A stretch of 64,000 nucleotides of DNA from Tanypteryx hageni (taxonomy: Eukaryota > Arthropoda > Insecta > Odonata > Petaluridae), in the NCBI GenBank assembly GCA_028673005.1, contig CM054115.1, positions 194,254,370 through 194,318,369 of the forward strand, written 5' to 3'. Of the stretch, positions 45,750 to 58,309 are shown piece after piece (positions within the stretch are counted from its first letter, which is position 1; every line of letters begins with the position of its first letter). Under the pieces are notes generated by a model that had not been told where the DNA came from, ran no database searches, and saw only the letters and a program-made list of their open reading frames with translations. A program made the translations under genes and the position numbers.

Positions 45750-46147
45750 TATTTACTTTAATATTTGATTAATGTAAAAAAAAATATTGGAAGAAAGTTG
45801 TAGGAAATTTACTTTTCTACAATCTTTGTTTGAAACATTTCCCCATATAATGCATTTTTTAAGAAATATGTTTAAAACTAATTTTTTGGCTGCCACCACC
45901 TACCGGCGACTGTTGTTAACAATTGACGCTTAGTTACGTCTTAGTAACGCTCCTTTTTATTTTCTTATTTGTTGGAGATTCCTGGCTATATCCAATATCA
46001 GAAGGCTACGGTATGTCTATTTCTTTTCTTTGTAAAGTCTTTAAATTTTTCTCGCAGTTCCTCAAAATATTCATTATCATTTAACGTATTTGTAACTTTT
46101 AGAAATATTACAGATATGGAGAAAGTCATGTGGTGGCCACATCTGAT
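45750..46147 (+). repeat. ACTTTCTCCATA family, tandem 3' part
   Basis: A second 3' half follows the previous copy head to tail and ends with the same TATGGAGAAAGT and ATGTGG/CCACAT palindrome. Confidence 0.85.
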
Positions 46148-46259
46148 TTTTATTATAAGGAAGGATTGTTTTATTAATCTTTCAAATAAGAACACGTGCA
46201 ATTAATCGTTCTTTTTAGGTAAACATATAATGTAATCAAGATATATAAACAACAACTGA

Positions 46260-46540
46260 TTGGCTGGCCAGTCAACCAATAAACACCTGCCAAAAAGTTC
46301 TCCGACGATGCACTCGTCCCCCGTTCAAGTCTCGTCAGGCGTTCCTCAGGGTAGCGTATTGGGCCCTATACTATTCCTAATTTATGTGAATGATATTTTT
46401 TCGGTGGTAGATACTAAAATTAGACTTTTCGCAGATGATAAGAATATACTCAAACGAGATGACCATCAGTCGCTTTAGAAAGATTCAAAAGTAATTTCCG
46501 CGTGGTGTAAGAAATGGAAAACTGAAAAAAGTAATTACGC
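46260..46540 (+). pseudogene. LINE reverse transcriptase fragment
   Basis: The plus frame gives SSGVPQGSVLGPILFLIYVN and TKIRLFADDKNILKRDD, then a stop at 46476-46478 and ISAWCKKWKTE beyond. These are the two RT motifs around the catalytic ADD. The segment is close in sequence to the fragment at 2690-2860 (RLFADDTG, AISAWCKEW), so probably the same LINE family. No other LINE domains are attached. Confidence 0.85.
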
Positions 46541-47882
46541 CACACCATTATTGAAGGACTTAAATTGTACCTCTCTGGAAGACCGTGGAAAATGCTCAAG
46601 GTTAAGGCTCCTAGAGAAATACAGATCAGAATGTCTAGCAGAGGATGAACTGGGAATAACCGAGGCTCCGACATACATAAATAGGTAGAAAAGATCATGG
46701 CCATAAGGTACAGTCACTTTCAAAAGTCGATCGACAAACTGCAGGAGAATTTAACTTCGTATCTGTTTGTATAGGACTCTTGGGTCACAACTGTCACGAG
46801 GAAAATCAAATAGTAATGTGGTATATTTTAAGAAATGTAGCAGCAAGGACCTTCGTTCAACCTTTTTAAATAAATCGGAAAAGCAATGAGTTTAAAAATT
46901 GCGCTGCGTAGTTCGAAGGTTTTTGTGTATAACGCAATATATACCCATTTAGACCCAAAGAAGCGAAGAAATTAGAGACCAACGTGACAATTTATTAAAC
47001 GGCATAAATATAAACGGATATTAAAGTCTCAGTTTTATAGTTGCGATATTTTTTCAGTGAATGAATATGAAAAGAAAATACCTGTAATAAGAAACCTCTA
47101 CGACCAAATCTTAATTTGTGCTTATAGCGTGTCGCCTTTTTGAGAGTAAAAAAGGAATACTTTCATTTTCCTGCAGGGTACTACGATCCTGGTCATTTTT
47201 TCTGCGTGCATTTTTATTAATAAGCACTTACAATTGCGGCTACCATAAATATATTTCAAATCAAGTTCACATGTAAAACTTAAAACAATCACAGGTGGTA
47301 GGAGAAGACCGAGGCTATCGAATGGGTCCATGATGTGGTAGCTCCGGGTTCAAATCCTATTGGAGCTCCCAAGAGTCCCGATGTTTTTGTTTGTGTGACG
47401 CGTCTCACTCGGAGGCTCTTTGGGCGTTCATTTCATTTATCTAGATTTGTGGGTAAAATTGGGAAAATTCCGTCCATTTATATTTATGTCTGAAATATTT
47501 GACTTGAAGTGAGTATGAGGAAGGGCGGTGTGGGTAGTTGTTTTGAAAACTCGAGCGCATGAGGGGGGAAGAAGAAAAGGCCGCAGATTTCCTTCGCTTG
47601 GCCGTAGACCGAAATCGAATGAAGACCAGTCGTCTTCCTAATGCTAAGGTCTGGAGGAAAGACCAAATGTGACTCAACCCACATCCTAAAGGAAACTTGG
47701 GTTTAAATGATGGAGGTGGGCTATGGCTATCTAGAAGCATGTGCGTGTCTTTTTCTGGTTTCGGAGAACTGCTTACTGTTTATGTAATGACTAGGTAATC
47801 GACAGAGAAAACATCCAATACTTTGGATGAATAACTTCATGTGAAGTTTTATTCTCTCTAAAGTAAAGTAAAAAAAAATGAT

Positions 47883-47950
47883 GAAATAAAAAGCACCTCA
47901 ATAGAGACTCAATACCTGGTGTTCCGCATATAAATCAAGCACGCTAACCG
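47883..47950 (-). repeat. tRNA-like sequence inside the Tc1/mariner element
   Basis: The minus strand reads AATTGGTGTAGCGGTTAGCG, a good A-box segment, followed by a weak B box (GGTATTGAGTCT). Probably a SINE head; no target duplication identified. Confidence 0.45.
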
Positions 47951-48722
47951 CTACACCAATTGAAACTTTTTATTCACATTTTAAGAAACCGTATATATAT
48001 TTGTTAATATCTACAGCAGTTAAATGACATTTTTATTATTTTGTGGACCCTTGAACTCGAATTTTCAAGTTTTAAGATTTTTGCATAGAAGAGGAGAGGC
48101 TCCTACATATTGAAAATGATCGACTTTTTAGGAGGTCGGGGAAAAGGTCTAGAGCCCGGAAACGGACATACGGAATCGGCTTTTATGTATAGGTAATAAT
48201 TTACTAGTAGTATATTCAATTTCGTTCTACGCGAAATAAACTTCACGTCGGCATTATACTAAAGAATATTTTCACCTTAGTTTCTAAAGGGAAATCTTGG
48301 TGGTGTCCGTACGCGCGAACTTTACGATATCCTACTTGGAAAGATCGCGCTAGCACACATACTGCGGTAGAACCGTGGGCTAGAGTAAAATGGGGGATCT
48401 GAATGTATTGGCTATCACCTTCACCCCGAGAACACCCCGGAATAACTCGTCAGTTCATTTCCTTCCGTGGATAAAAAGTAACGGGATTTTTGGGAGAAGG
48501 AAATACATTATGTGTCATTCAATTGGCGCTTACCCTCAAAATGGAATTAGTACTGCAGAGAGAATGATACTCATTGGAGTACGTAAACAGAAATTAATAT
48601 GAAAACTTCTCGTAAATATAAATATTTTTGTATCCAAGGATTCAGGAATGGTGAGGAACTCTGGACTTAGAAATGAAGATACAAACATTGAATCATAATT
48701 TTTTGTAGGGTTGCCATCGTTT

Positions 48723-49440
48723 TCAATCACAGACAATTCTTGCCCTCATGGAGCTTACTAAATTTTGAATTATTGCCGGACGACGGCTGAAGCTTTCCCA
48801 CACTTTCCGGACTTGGGCATCCAAAGCCACCTCTCTTCTATCACCGGCATAATCCCATTCTTTTACCAGGATACTCCACAGATGCTCTTTGGGGTTGATA
48901 TGTGTGAGTTAGAAGGCCACGGCAGGACGGCAATTCTCGGGCTTTCTTCAAAGAAGCGCTTGGTAGTATTGGCCTTATGAATAGGACAATTGTCCTGGAC
49001 GAACACTACTTCCTCACCTGGAGGAACAACCTCATCTAGAAAAGGGAGTAAATTCTCCCTCAAAATTTCGACGTAGTCGACAGAAGTCATTCTAGATGGT
49101 GTCCTCACCAAAGGCCCTGGACCAGCTGCCGACATCGCTCCCCAGAAACTCATGCTAATATGCCCAGGGTTATTTTTTGGATAATGTGGCGCTGTTCGTA
49201 TCTTTAAAAAATACACACAATAGAAATATTAGATTGGAAAATATTAACCGAAACATTTGCACTCCATGTACTAGTAATGAAATTCGATATTTACCTGGTA
49301 TTTCTTGACCGCCGGAGTTCCAATTTACCTAGCTGATTACTTCTAAAAGTTTTCTCGTCGGAAAATACAACGACGTCCCAGAATGCGTCATCGATATGTC
49401 TATAAGATTCCGCGAATTCCCTACATATTTTATCCACTCA
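48723..49440 (-). pseudogene. Tc1/mariner transposase, catalytic region
   Basis: Minus-strand order: REFAESYRHIDDAFW and DVVVFSDEKTF (first catalytic D, about 49360), RRSRNTR, then an apparent intron or insertion (about 49207-49293, with GTAAAT and TTTTTAAAG at its edges), GHISMSFWGAMSAAGPGPLV, VVFVQDNCPIHKANTTKRFF (second D, about 48990), WPSNS, then a one-base frameshift at about 48897, NPKEHLWSILVKEWDYA (third catalytic position region) and a C-terminus ending RARIVCD. The N-terminal helix-turn-helix part is not recognisable between 49440 and the right inverted repeat. Cut-and-paste enzyme in life; dead here. Confidence 0.85.
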
Positions 49441-49908
49441 CGAACTTTCTGTTAAAAGCCAATATAAATATTGCCCCAGAATTTGAACCCCGGAGCCTGA
49501 TCATTATTTGAAGGGGATGCTTAAAGATTTGCTGCGAATTAATAAGCTTTTTATACCAACTTTAACTTCGCAGCTGTTGTGGTTCTCTCTGGCGAGCTGC
49601 CGTAAGATTCGAACTGGATACGGCCACAGTAGTACTGGTCATTGTCTTCGAAAAGTTAAAATGTATTTAATACAAACGACACTAACTGCATATGGCGACT
49701 AAGATTGAAACGTGAATTTCCTCGATTTGTGATATCTTTAAACGCGTGAAACCTAATGTTTGAAAGTACTTCAAGACTTTAGGCTAATATGAAGATTGAG
49801 TGTATTTGTAATTCCCGGTCGTCATGGAATATTCAAACTATGCGAGAGTTGAAATACGATTTCTGGAAAGGGCGCAAGTTTGTCGATCGACTTTTGAAAG
49901 TGACTGTA

Positions 49909-51951
49909 CGTGAGATCGATTGTAGGACGGAGCGGTATAGAGGCTCATTCTTTCCGAGAACAATATGAGACAAATCTGCAAGTTAAAACCGTCAGGTGGT
50001 AGACCTTGGTGCATTGCTCCCCCCCCCCTCCCGCCACCCAACAGTTTGGTGAATTGCATGGTAACATGTAGATATTAAATGGTTTGTTCGGAAGATGTAC
50101 AAAGGATATTTAAAAATCTAGGAATATTTTTAGTAAACAATAATCCCTTGCCAAATTGCCCTCATATTGTGACCACGTATTAGTAAGACTAGTCTTCATT
50201 CCTATAAAATGCTATTATTTTATGACTATTCAGTTTTGAGAATTATTTTTAACATTCAGGCATATTTTTCTAATCATGGAAGATGCAGTGAAATCTCCGA
50301 GAGCAATTATTCCTTATACCTTTCCTGTAACGACTCTTACCTTCTCCGACCTGTAGTGAGGTCTTCCACACCAACTCTTCTCTTCAGACCTTGCCCTCAT
50401 TCACTTCAATCTCTTTGAAGAAATGAGAAAACCTCTCAGGCGAATTCCTTTTGGCTTCCTGTGAGTGGCAAAAGCTACTGAGAAACAGTACATGAATGAT
50501 ACTCCAGAATAATTCTTCAATAATAATTCAATATAGCTGGTCTCACGCTAGAAGAAGTGCATTGAGTTAGGAGGCAATCACAATGAATAGCCGCAGTCCG
50601 ATCTTGATAATTAATAAATGTTTTTCTTTCTTACGAGAAAATTCCTAGAACTTCTCAAATACCTCTGGTATATTTTATTGTCCAATAAAATGCTTTTAAA
50701 ATTCGTCCTGTCGGGATTTACCGAAGAATAGCTCTTGTCTTTCTGCAGACTTTTCGCAAGAAATGTCGGAGATTGTGACCGCGAATGGGTTTCCAAGCCC
50801 ATTTCCATGTTTTTTGCGTGCTCATCACACCTCCGCGTCGCAGATACCTCTAAAAACTCTTCCTTTTCCATCTCGGCATTTCCCCGTATATCATCAAGGG
50901 ACGCCATTTCCCTTGGAACGAGGAAAACGCTAGAAATTTCACATTTGATCAAAGTATGATTTATGCTTAATAGCACTCCCGTGGTTTAAGGTTTTAGATG
51001 AACCGTGAAATGCGAATTTTCTCAGAAAAGAGCAATAAATGTTAACTTTTTGCAAAATTAATTTTCCGTCATTTCTAGACAATGTAAAAAGGCGTAAAAT
51101 GAGGATTCTTCATCTTTTTTCTCTTTTTGCGATGCATTTTAAAGGGGAAGGATCTGTAGAGCGAGTCAGTTGCCGCCGCGTTGGAATTATTACGCGTGAA
51201 ATCGACGCCGTGCATTTTTCCGACTCTGTCGATGTGACGTCACACTCCAAACGAATGCCATTAATCGTTTCATTCGTATTTTAAACACTATTTTTCTAGA
51301 CCTAGTTAATTATTGTTTAAACTGCTGTAATCCCTTTTCATGTCGGAGCATGAGAGCGAGTATTATTGGAACTTCAGTGAAGTACATGTTTGATAAATGG
51401 ATCTTCGAAGAATTTAGAGACTCGAAAAACGGAAAAATGCAGAAAGTATTGCGAGGCTCAAGTCGTTCCTAATGACCCTCGAAGGCTCGTCATTATTTGC
51501 CGATCTGAGTTTGTCTTTTCAGCGGGACACAGAGAGAGAGAGAATTCAACGGCTATTGCGATGTATAAACACTGGAAATATTTTTGTCACGGAAATGCCG
51601 TAGTACAATGAGAGAAAATATTGACGACCGTGGCGTTTCCGTGGTGATCCAAGGATGAAAAGATGCTTCGAACGCAGTTTTTAAAGCGTATGCGGTTGAG
51701 GGGTGGTCAGCGTGCAAGAGTCGCGGGTTCGAATTCTGCCGAGGGCATGAGCGTACGTGTTCGTCATAAATCTAGTATACTAACTTAATTAATTGGGAAA
51801 ACCTGTTTGTGTTAAATAAATTGTTATTATTAAAATCGTCAGGATCTCCGAAATTTTGTAGGTAAAGAAGCAGTCTGATGATAACATTGTTTTAATTTGT
51901 AATTAAGTAAGATTACCATGTTAACACAAATTGTATGTACTACCTATTTTT
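49909..51951. other. Unassigned region
   Basis: No recognised family. 50611-50976 has ORFs on both strands (121 and 74 codons) without known motifs. 51685-51740 has a tRNA-like stretch with CGGGTTCGAATTC, a B box, but the spacing to any A box is wrong. Confidence 0.45.
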
Positions 51952-52736
51952 ATTACTTTCTCCATATACGTAGTATAGGGGAAAGTATTGTATTCATGAA
52001 AAAATCGACATCGAGATTTCAACGGAAATACACGTTTTGAGGTCCCCTGGACACGTTCTGACCATTTTGTCGATGATTCTCTGTGTGTGTGTGTGGGTGG
52101 GAGTGTGAGTGTGTGTGTGTGTGCGCGCGCGTGCGTGCGTGTGTGCGTGCGTGGGTTCGTGCGTGCGTGCGCGTGTGTGATAGCTTTTTGTGGGTGCTCT
52201 AACTAAAAAAAAATTCATCAGGTCAACGCGAAATTTTATATTTAACATTTTTATAAAAGTTAAATGAATTAATTAGTTTTTGGTAAAAATCGGTCAACCG
52301 GAAGTTGGTGTTTACTCTTGTCACTTATCCGTTATTTTGAAATATTTGCTTTAATATCGGATAAGTGTAAAAATGTTGTGGAATAAAAGTTGTAGGAAAT
52401 TTAATTTCTACAACCTTTGTTTGAAACATTTCCCCATATAATTGTTTAAGAGATATCTAATATTTTTAGCAGCCACCACCACCCAACCTACCGACGACTA
52501 TTGTTAACAATTGACGCTTAGTTACGTCTTAGTAACGTTCCTTTTTCTTTTCTTAATTGTTGGTGCTTTGTGGCTATATCCAATATCAGAAGGCTACTGT
52601 TTGAGTTTATTTCTATTCTTTGTAAAGTCTTAAGATTTTTCTCGCAGTTCCTCAAAATATTTATTATTATGTAACCTATTTGGAATTGTTAGAAATATTA
52701 ATGGTATGGAGAAAGTCATGTGGTGGCCACATCAGA
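51952..52736 (+). repeat. ACTTTCTCCATA family, longest copy
   Basis: Full copy with 5' TTACTTTCTCCATATACG, block with TTTTGAGGTCCCCTGGACAC, an expanded GT/GC microsatellite (52081-52182), a second conserved block, and 3' GGTATGGAGAAAGTCATG followed by TGG and CCACAT. The inverted words ACTTTCTCCATA and TATGGAGAAAGT sit at the two ends, and a palindrome lies outside the 3' one. Confidence 0.9.
52081..52182. repeat. GT/GTGC microsatellite
   Basis: Alternating GT with GC and GTGC interruptions, located where the family's other copies carry only 10-20 bp of GT. Confidence 0.95.
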
Positions 52737-53582
52737 TTTTTTATTGAAAGACCCTGTATGAATGTATATATTCTCATCTTTCTATCAAAACACGATTGCA
52801 TTCGAGCATATGCGATTACTGGAAGACGGATCGAGAACGGTCTCCTCAATTCAGAGACGCACTTTCTCACAATAACTACGACACCGAGCTTCGGAGTCCC
52901 ACATACGCCATGTGCAGCCTTCGTCATTATTTTGCTGATTATCTCTCTTTCTCTCCCACTGCCTTGAACAGTCCGCCATCGCCCCTTCTTGTACAGATCC
53001 TACTGCTTCTCTCCTCCGCTGACCTCCTAAAGTCACTCTCCTCCGTGAATGAGTCCCACCCATTTTTCACGTCTTCGTGTTATCTCCCTCAATGCCCTCA
53101 TTCTCTCTCTCTCTCTCTCCCTCCCTCCCTACCTCCTTCCCTTCCTCCCTCCCTCTCTCTCCCTCTCTGTGATGTGATATGTACAATTTATAAAATAAAA
53201 ACAGTAGTCTCTCGCCAACAGCTATTGTTACGCTCCTGACTCAACCCGCAGTTGACAAAACCGCAGTTAACGAGGGCTTATGGGAACTTGAGGGTTCGGT
53301 GGAGTGACCCTTGGGGACATACACGAACTCCCATAATAATACAGTGTTAAAAATAAGTGTGTTATACTTAAAAAATATTTTTATCAGAAAATAGAAAAGA
53401 AAACGAGACAACTAGAGACCGGCGCGCGGATTCCCGAGACTGTATACATCGGATGGGACATTTGAATTTCTCTCTCGTCGCGCGTCGTGATGGCGCCATG
53501 CCGGATGGAAATCCGATCTATGATCGATCACTGACTAATGAGTGAGCCATCACTTGCTCAAAATCTCAAAGAAATGCTCAAT
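52737..53582. other. Unassigned, with CT-rich tract
   Basis: 53100-53168 is (CT)n/(CCCT)n. 52790-53090 has overlapping ORFs on both strands without a recognised domain. Confidence 0.5.
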
Positions 53583-54291
53583 TTTACTTTCTCCATGTGC
53601 GAAGTATAGAGAGGGTGTATAGTTTTCATGAAAAAAAATCGAATTCGAGATTTCAACGTAAATATGTACTTTAAGGTCCCCTTAACACGCTTTGGGTATT
53701 TTCTCGATGTCTGTGTGTGTGTCTGTGACCGGATTTTTGTGGGTGCTCTAACTCAAATGCTATTATTAATATCAACACGAAATTTTAAATTTGATATTTC
53801 TGTTAAAGGGAAAACAACTGATTAGTTTTTGGTAAAATCAGTCAACCGGAACTGGGTGTTTACTCTTGTCACATCAGTTTTTTTAGTATTTGCTTTAGTA
53901 TTTAATCAATGTATAACATATCAGAATAAACGTAGTAGAAAATTTAATTTTCTACAACCTTTGTTTGAAACATTTCCCCTATAATGCATTGTTTAAGAGA
54001 TATCTTAAAAACTAATTTTTTAGCTGCCACAACCAGACCACCTACTGGCGACTATTGTAAACATTTTACGCTTAGTTACGTCATAGTAATGCTCCTTTTT
54101 ATTTTCTTAATTGTTGGAGCTTCCTAGCTATATCCAATATCAGAATGCTATGGTTTGAATTTATTTCTATTCTTTGTAAAGTCTTAAAATTTTTCTTGCA
54201 GTTTCTTAAAATATTTATTATTTTTTAACCTATTTGGAATTTTTTGAAATATTACAGGTATGGAGAAAGTCATGTGGTGGCCACATCAGAT
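53583..54291 (+). repeat. ACTTTCTCCATA family, complete copy
   Basis: Same ends as the 51952 copy (TTTACTTTCTCCATGTGCG at the 5' end; ATGGAGAAAGTCATGTGGTG and CCACATCAG at the 3' end) with a short GTGTGTGTG patch at about 53709. Confidence 0.9.
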
Positions 54292-55599
54292 TTTATATAA
54301 AGATATGGTCTGCTATTTATTAATTTTGTCACCTCAATTAGGTTGAAAGGGATAGAGCGAGTGTTCAGGTGAGAGGTCTTTAAAAGAGTGACGAATCGGT
54401 TGAAGAGACGGAAACTATAGTGGCACCGAATGAAAACAAAGTGAAAGTATCAGTTTTTGATGCAGCGTAATGTTCGATTCCTCATGCATCCTTTGGCAGC
54501 TTTCGTTACCATAATCTACGTATTCATATACAAGGCATTTTTTTGTTTTATATTTGTAATGTCAAACATTTATGGCGTTATCTAATTGATACATTGCTCA
54601 TTGGTTCAATGAAAACGCCGCGCTACCCTCCCAAGTACTCCTATCATCTGTATTTTGCCTACAGTGTCACGTAACTATCTCGACCTAAACTACAGAATTA
54701 ATAACAGTTTGCTGGAAGGCAGTTTTGGAGAATGTCCGGCATTGATCTTATGTACGCTCGTGTTTGTATTTTACAAGCTTTCGTGATTATACCATTTACC
54801 ATCGACTGAATGCTTATGTAGTTACCCAATCAGTTACCTATCAGAACACCAAGACCCATTATTATCGCACAAGCATCCCAAAGCGAATAGCGAAGAATTC
54901 ATAAAAAATCCGAGATTCAAGATACAAACTTACTATTATTTGGAGGCCATTTTAATAGGCCGACACTGCGAAACTAGGAGCGGATGGGTCCGCGGCAAAT
55001 TATTGTCGATTGCCCCCTTTCCCCTTGAACCAACAAATGCATATGTCTAATTACAACTGAAACCCAATGTAAAACCTATCAAGGTTCGCTATTCAATCAT
55101 TCAACAGGAATATGCTGAATAGGTTAGGCTTCTTAAATTACTCTGTTCAAAAATTACGATTAAATGGAAAGTTATCCAGAAATTAGGATTAAAAGGAAAA
55201 ACCGCTAAAATATTTATTTTTCTATATTAGGAAAAATTCTCGTCCTCAGCCCCCTCTGGACCCGTGGCATTTGCCCACCCACGACACCCAATTGTTACGC
55301 CACTGCTTACGTAACATAATCGAGAAGTTCCATAGCTATGTAGTTTATTTTTCAATTTATATTTACTCGTATTACGTTCTATGTTCAACAATTTGTAGCA
55401 GTGAGCGGAAGAGATACATTTGAAGATATTTTGGGAAAATAAAGAGCATCTGCTATAATACGCTGATATCTGCAACGCAACGCTCTATTAGTGACGATCC
55501 GGAAACTTTACTTAATTTCCTTCTTCAAGAACACACTGCGAGATGTCGATATAAAATAGTTGCTCAATATTCAACTAGCAAAATAACTTTATATACAAC
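54292..55599. other. No gene seen
   Basis: AT-rich, short ORFs only. Confidence 0.5.
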
Positions 55600-55820
55600 T
55601 TAAATAGTTGACCGATTTTATGATCCAAACAGAACTTATGATTCCTACTTTCCACATAATTATTTTAAATTAAATGCGGTGCAGTAATTACTTATATTGG
55701 GTTTAATAGCTTTAAAATCTCCGCGGATGAGTTGCTCTTTGTGCTCCCAAGTTTCGTAATTTAGCATTATAAAATATTACAAATATATTCGAATGGAAAA
55801 CTAAATTGATCACGCGGCGT
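55600..55820. repeat. Diverged repeat, partner of 13030-13240
   Basis: See the collinear match at 13030; both end in AAATTGATCACGCG-type sequence. Confidence 0.65.
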
Positions 55821-55857
55821 ATTTGTGCGGCAAAAATAACGCGTGTGCGTATTAGAG

Positions 55858-56170
55858 CAGTGCTGCCCAAACTTTTCTAATGGCGGGCCACATCAGTGGT
55901 TGCGAATCCCTCGGCGGGCCGCATTGGAAGTTGCCAATTCTTCGGCGGAGCGGATTACAGTTTAAATCGGAAGTTTTCTACGTATTCTGAGGAGCCATAT
56001 AAGTGAAAATCAAGTCTAAATACGGTTTTCATTGCTAACATTTTAATATTTAAAGTTTTATTATCAAAATTTTCAAAAAAATGTATGAATTTGTGAGTTA
56101 AATTTTTCGAATAGCTTTTTCGCCATAGCTTCGCGGACCGCACAAATTGTATTGTTGTCACATAAAAGTT
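55858..56170. repeat. hAT-like MITE candidate
   Basis: It begins CAGTGCTGCCCAAACTTTT, close to the common hAT end CAGNGNTNCCCAA, followed by GGCGGGCCACA and CGGCGGGCCGCATT words typical of such ends. The right part has CGCGGACCGCACAAATTG. The second terminus and an 8-bp duplication are not clear. Confidence 0.45.
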
Positions 56171-57991
56171 GTAATTATTACAATTAACTATTAAGCGGTG
56201 TTTTAATGCAAGTTTGCAAGAAATTGACCACGCGCAATAAATTACAGAGGAGGTATTAATTTAGGAAGTCTCGCTCCACCAAATGTTATGGTCAAGGCCA
56301 GATGAGAAAAAGTCACCCAACTCTCCGCGTGTTCCAGGTGGAGATATCTAGAACGGAATTGCCACAGACACGAATCTCAATTCACGGCGTCATATCTTCA
56401 CCGAATCTGTGATCTTTAAACATGTGGGACCACTTAATTGGAATTTAAAAAGATATTTGCGTCGAGAGGTTGACTTTTTTTAAGAACATTTCAAAACACG
56501 CCTTCCCTAATTGTTTACAGCTGGAAGAATATTCCGAGTTAACTGCGCTCGTTAAATTCCATTGCAAAAAGCCCCAGGTGTAGTTAATTTGCATATGTAG
56601 GTATATTTCATGCGATTGTGCTTCGGAAGAAATGTAAATGTTGAAACCAATCACTTGAATTAGCGTTATTCGTGAATAACAGTTTTAAATCGTGGCTGCA
56701 TTTCCAAATAGATAAAATCGAATTGCTATTATTAAAGCAATACGTCGGTCTAATCGGCCTTTGGACGGTATGATAAAATATTTTCTATGATAAACATTTC
56801 AGCTAATCTTGATGCGTAATTTTGTTACTAGGAAAACTGGGCAGATCTTAAAAATATCATAAACGGGTGATAAGATAGATATTTCTAAAATCTTAATTCG
56901 GTTTAAAATCTCGTTGCATATAAAAATAATTACTAGGTTTTCATTCTACTAAAAGGCTAAGGAGGCACATCTGTGCAAAATTTCTTATTATAGAATTGCA
57001 CTGCATTTCTGATATTGAGCGTTCCTTATTCGTGAATTATTTATGTTTGTTGACTATAATAGAAACTTACACCGTTGTAGCGCGACGTGATAATGACTTT
57101 TCATATATTAGCAACTAAGCCAAGACTAATCTATACATTTTCATTTGCCATTAAAAATATAACTTACAAACACAGCTTCATGAAAGGGCGTTTTGAGATG
57201 GACAAAATCACAACACAGGCATTCGCGAATGTTTTCGTCGCAAAGGATAATAACCCAGTGAACATAAAACGGTCGCCGAGACCCACGGAAAAACCGATCC
57301 ATCGTTCTCAACTCTGCATTTTGCGAAGGCACTCATAAAAACGACGCAATCCTGTACGCGCGGCTATTTTTAATTAGTTACAAAAATTTTTCCGAAAATC
57401 TAAAAAAAGACCGCAAATTCACGGAACTCATCTGAGCAGGTGTCGAAGCAGTAGATGAGCATCAACTCGTGATAAAATAAAACATAGCACCAGAAAAACA
57501 GAATCGATCCTTTCCGCCTCGTCTTCTTCGTTTGTTTCTTTAGGTGTCTATGGATGCTCTTGGGGAAAAGCAGTATCGTTTCTTCAGAAATTCGTGACCG
57601 AGACTTGTATTTTTTTGGATGATCGTGTGTGTGCGGGAGTGGTTTCCGCGGTTCCAGGGTCACGGATTGAAGGTCTTAAGAGCAGGTTTATCCAGCTCGT
57701 CAGTCCGCTTCATACTTTTCCTCTCTTTTAATCGATGGTCATTTCGCCTTCGTCGTAGCTGCAAGCAGTTACCCATTCCTTTTCGTTCGAAAATGGGGAA
57801 ATCCCCTTTAAAAACAAAAATCACCACGTCCGTATTCACGCCGCTTTATTCCTTAAATCACTTTGAGAAATGTATTCACGGAGAATGGAACGACGGATCC
57901 AATTGTTTCTTTTGAACGTCACTCGCGGTCCGATTGGGGGCGGTTTTACGTAGTCTCGTTCGCAGAACGGAAAAGTCGCAAAAATCTAGCA
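56171..57991. other. Unassigned, probably host sequence
   Basis: No protein domain recognised. From about 57600 on the sequence is less AT-rich and leads into the GA tract. Confidence 0.4.
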
Positions 57992-58248
57992 CGAGAGAGA
58001 GGGAGAGAGAGGGGGGGAAAGAGAGAGGGGGAGAGAGAGAGGGGGGAGAGAGAGAGGGGGAGAGAGAGAGAGGGAGGGAGAGAGAGGGAGGGAGGGAGAG
58101 AGAGGGAGGGAGGGTGAGAGAGGGAGGGAGGGAGGGAGAGAGAGGGGGAGAGAGAGGGGGAGAGAGAGGGGGAAAGAGAGAGGGGGGGAGAGAGAGAGGG
58201 GGGAGAGAGAGGGAAAGAGAGGGGAGGGGGGGAGGGAGAGAGAGAGAG
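57992..58248. repeat. Long GA/GGGA polypurine tract
   Basis: About 257 bp of GAGA and GGGA units. Besides being low-complexity, GAGA arrays bind GAGA-factor-type proteins near insect promoters. The arginine/glutamate-rich and proline/serine-rich ORFs across it are artefacts. Confidence 0.95.
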
Positions 58249-58309
58249 TGAGACCGGTTTCGGCCGCGTTGCCACGCTTCCAAGGGTAGTGGCGCGTGCT
58301 GTGGCAGAG

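Larger units (their letters stand above)
46711..49906 (-). mobile_element. Tc1/mariner transposon with 30-bp perfect inverted repeats
   Basis: 46711-46740 and the reverse complement of 49877-49906 are identical over 30 bp, beginning CAGTCACTTTCAAAAGT. TA flanks both ends (46709-46710 and 49907-49908), the standard Tc1/mariner target duplication. A decayed transposase lies inside on the minus strand (48723-49440). At 3.2 kb it is longer than usual for the superfamily, so later insertions are likely; tRNA-like heads at 47883-47950 and other short repeats inside support this. Confidence 0.85.

Noticed and set aside
47300..47370. Possible tRNA gene (GGGTTCAAATCC)
   Set aside because: Only the T-arm-like part is good; no cloverleaf can be drawn.
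51685..51745. Possible tRNA gene
   Set aside because: A B box is present, but A-to-B spacing is too short and the acceptor arms do not pair.
53100..53170. CRISPR-like or tandem array
   Set aside because: Simple CT microsatellite without spacers; no array-like repeats anywhere in the window.
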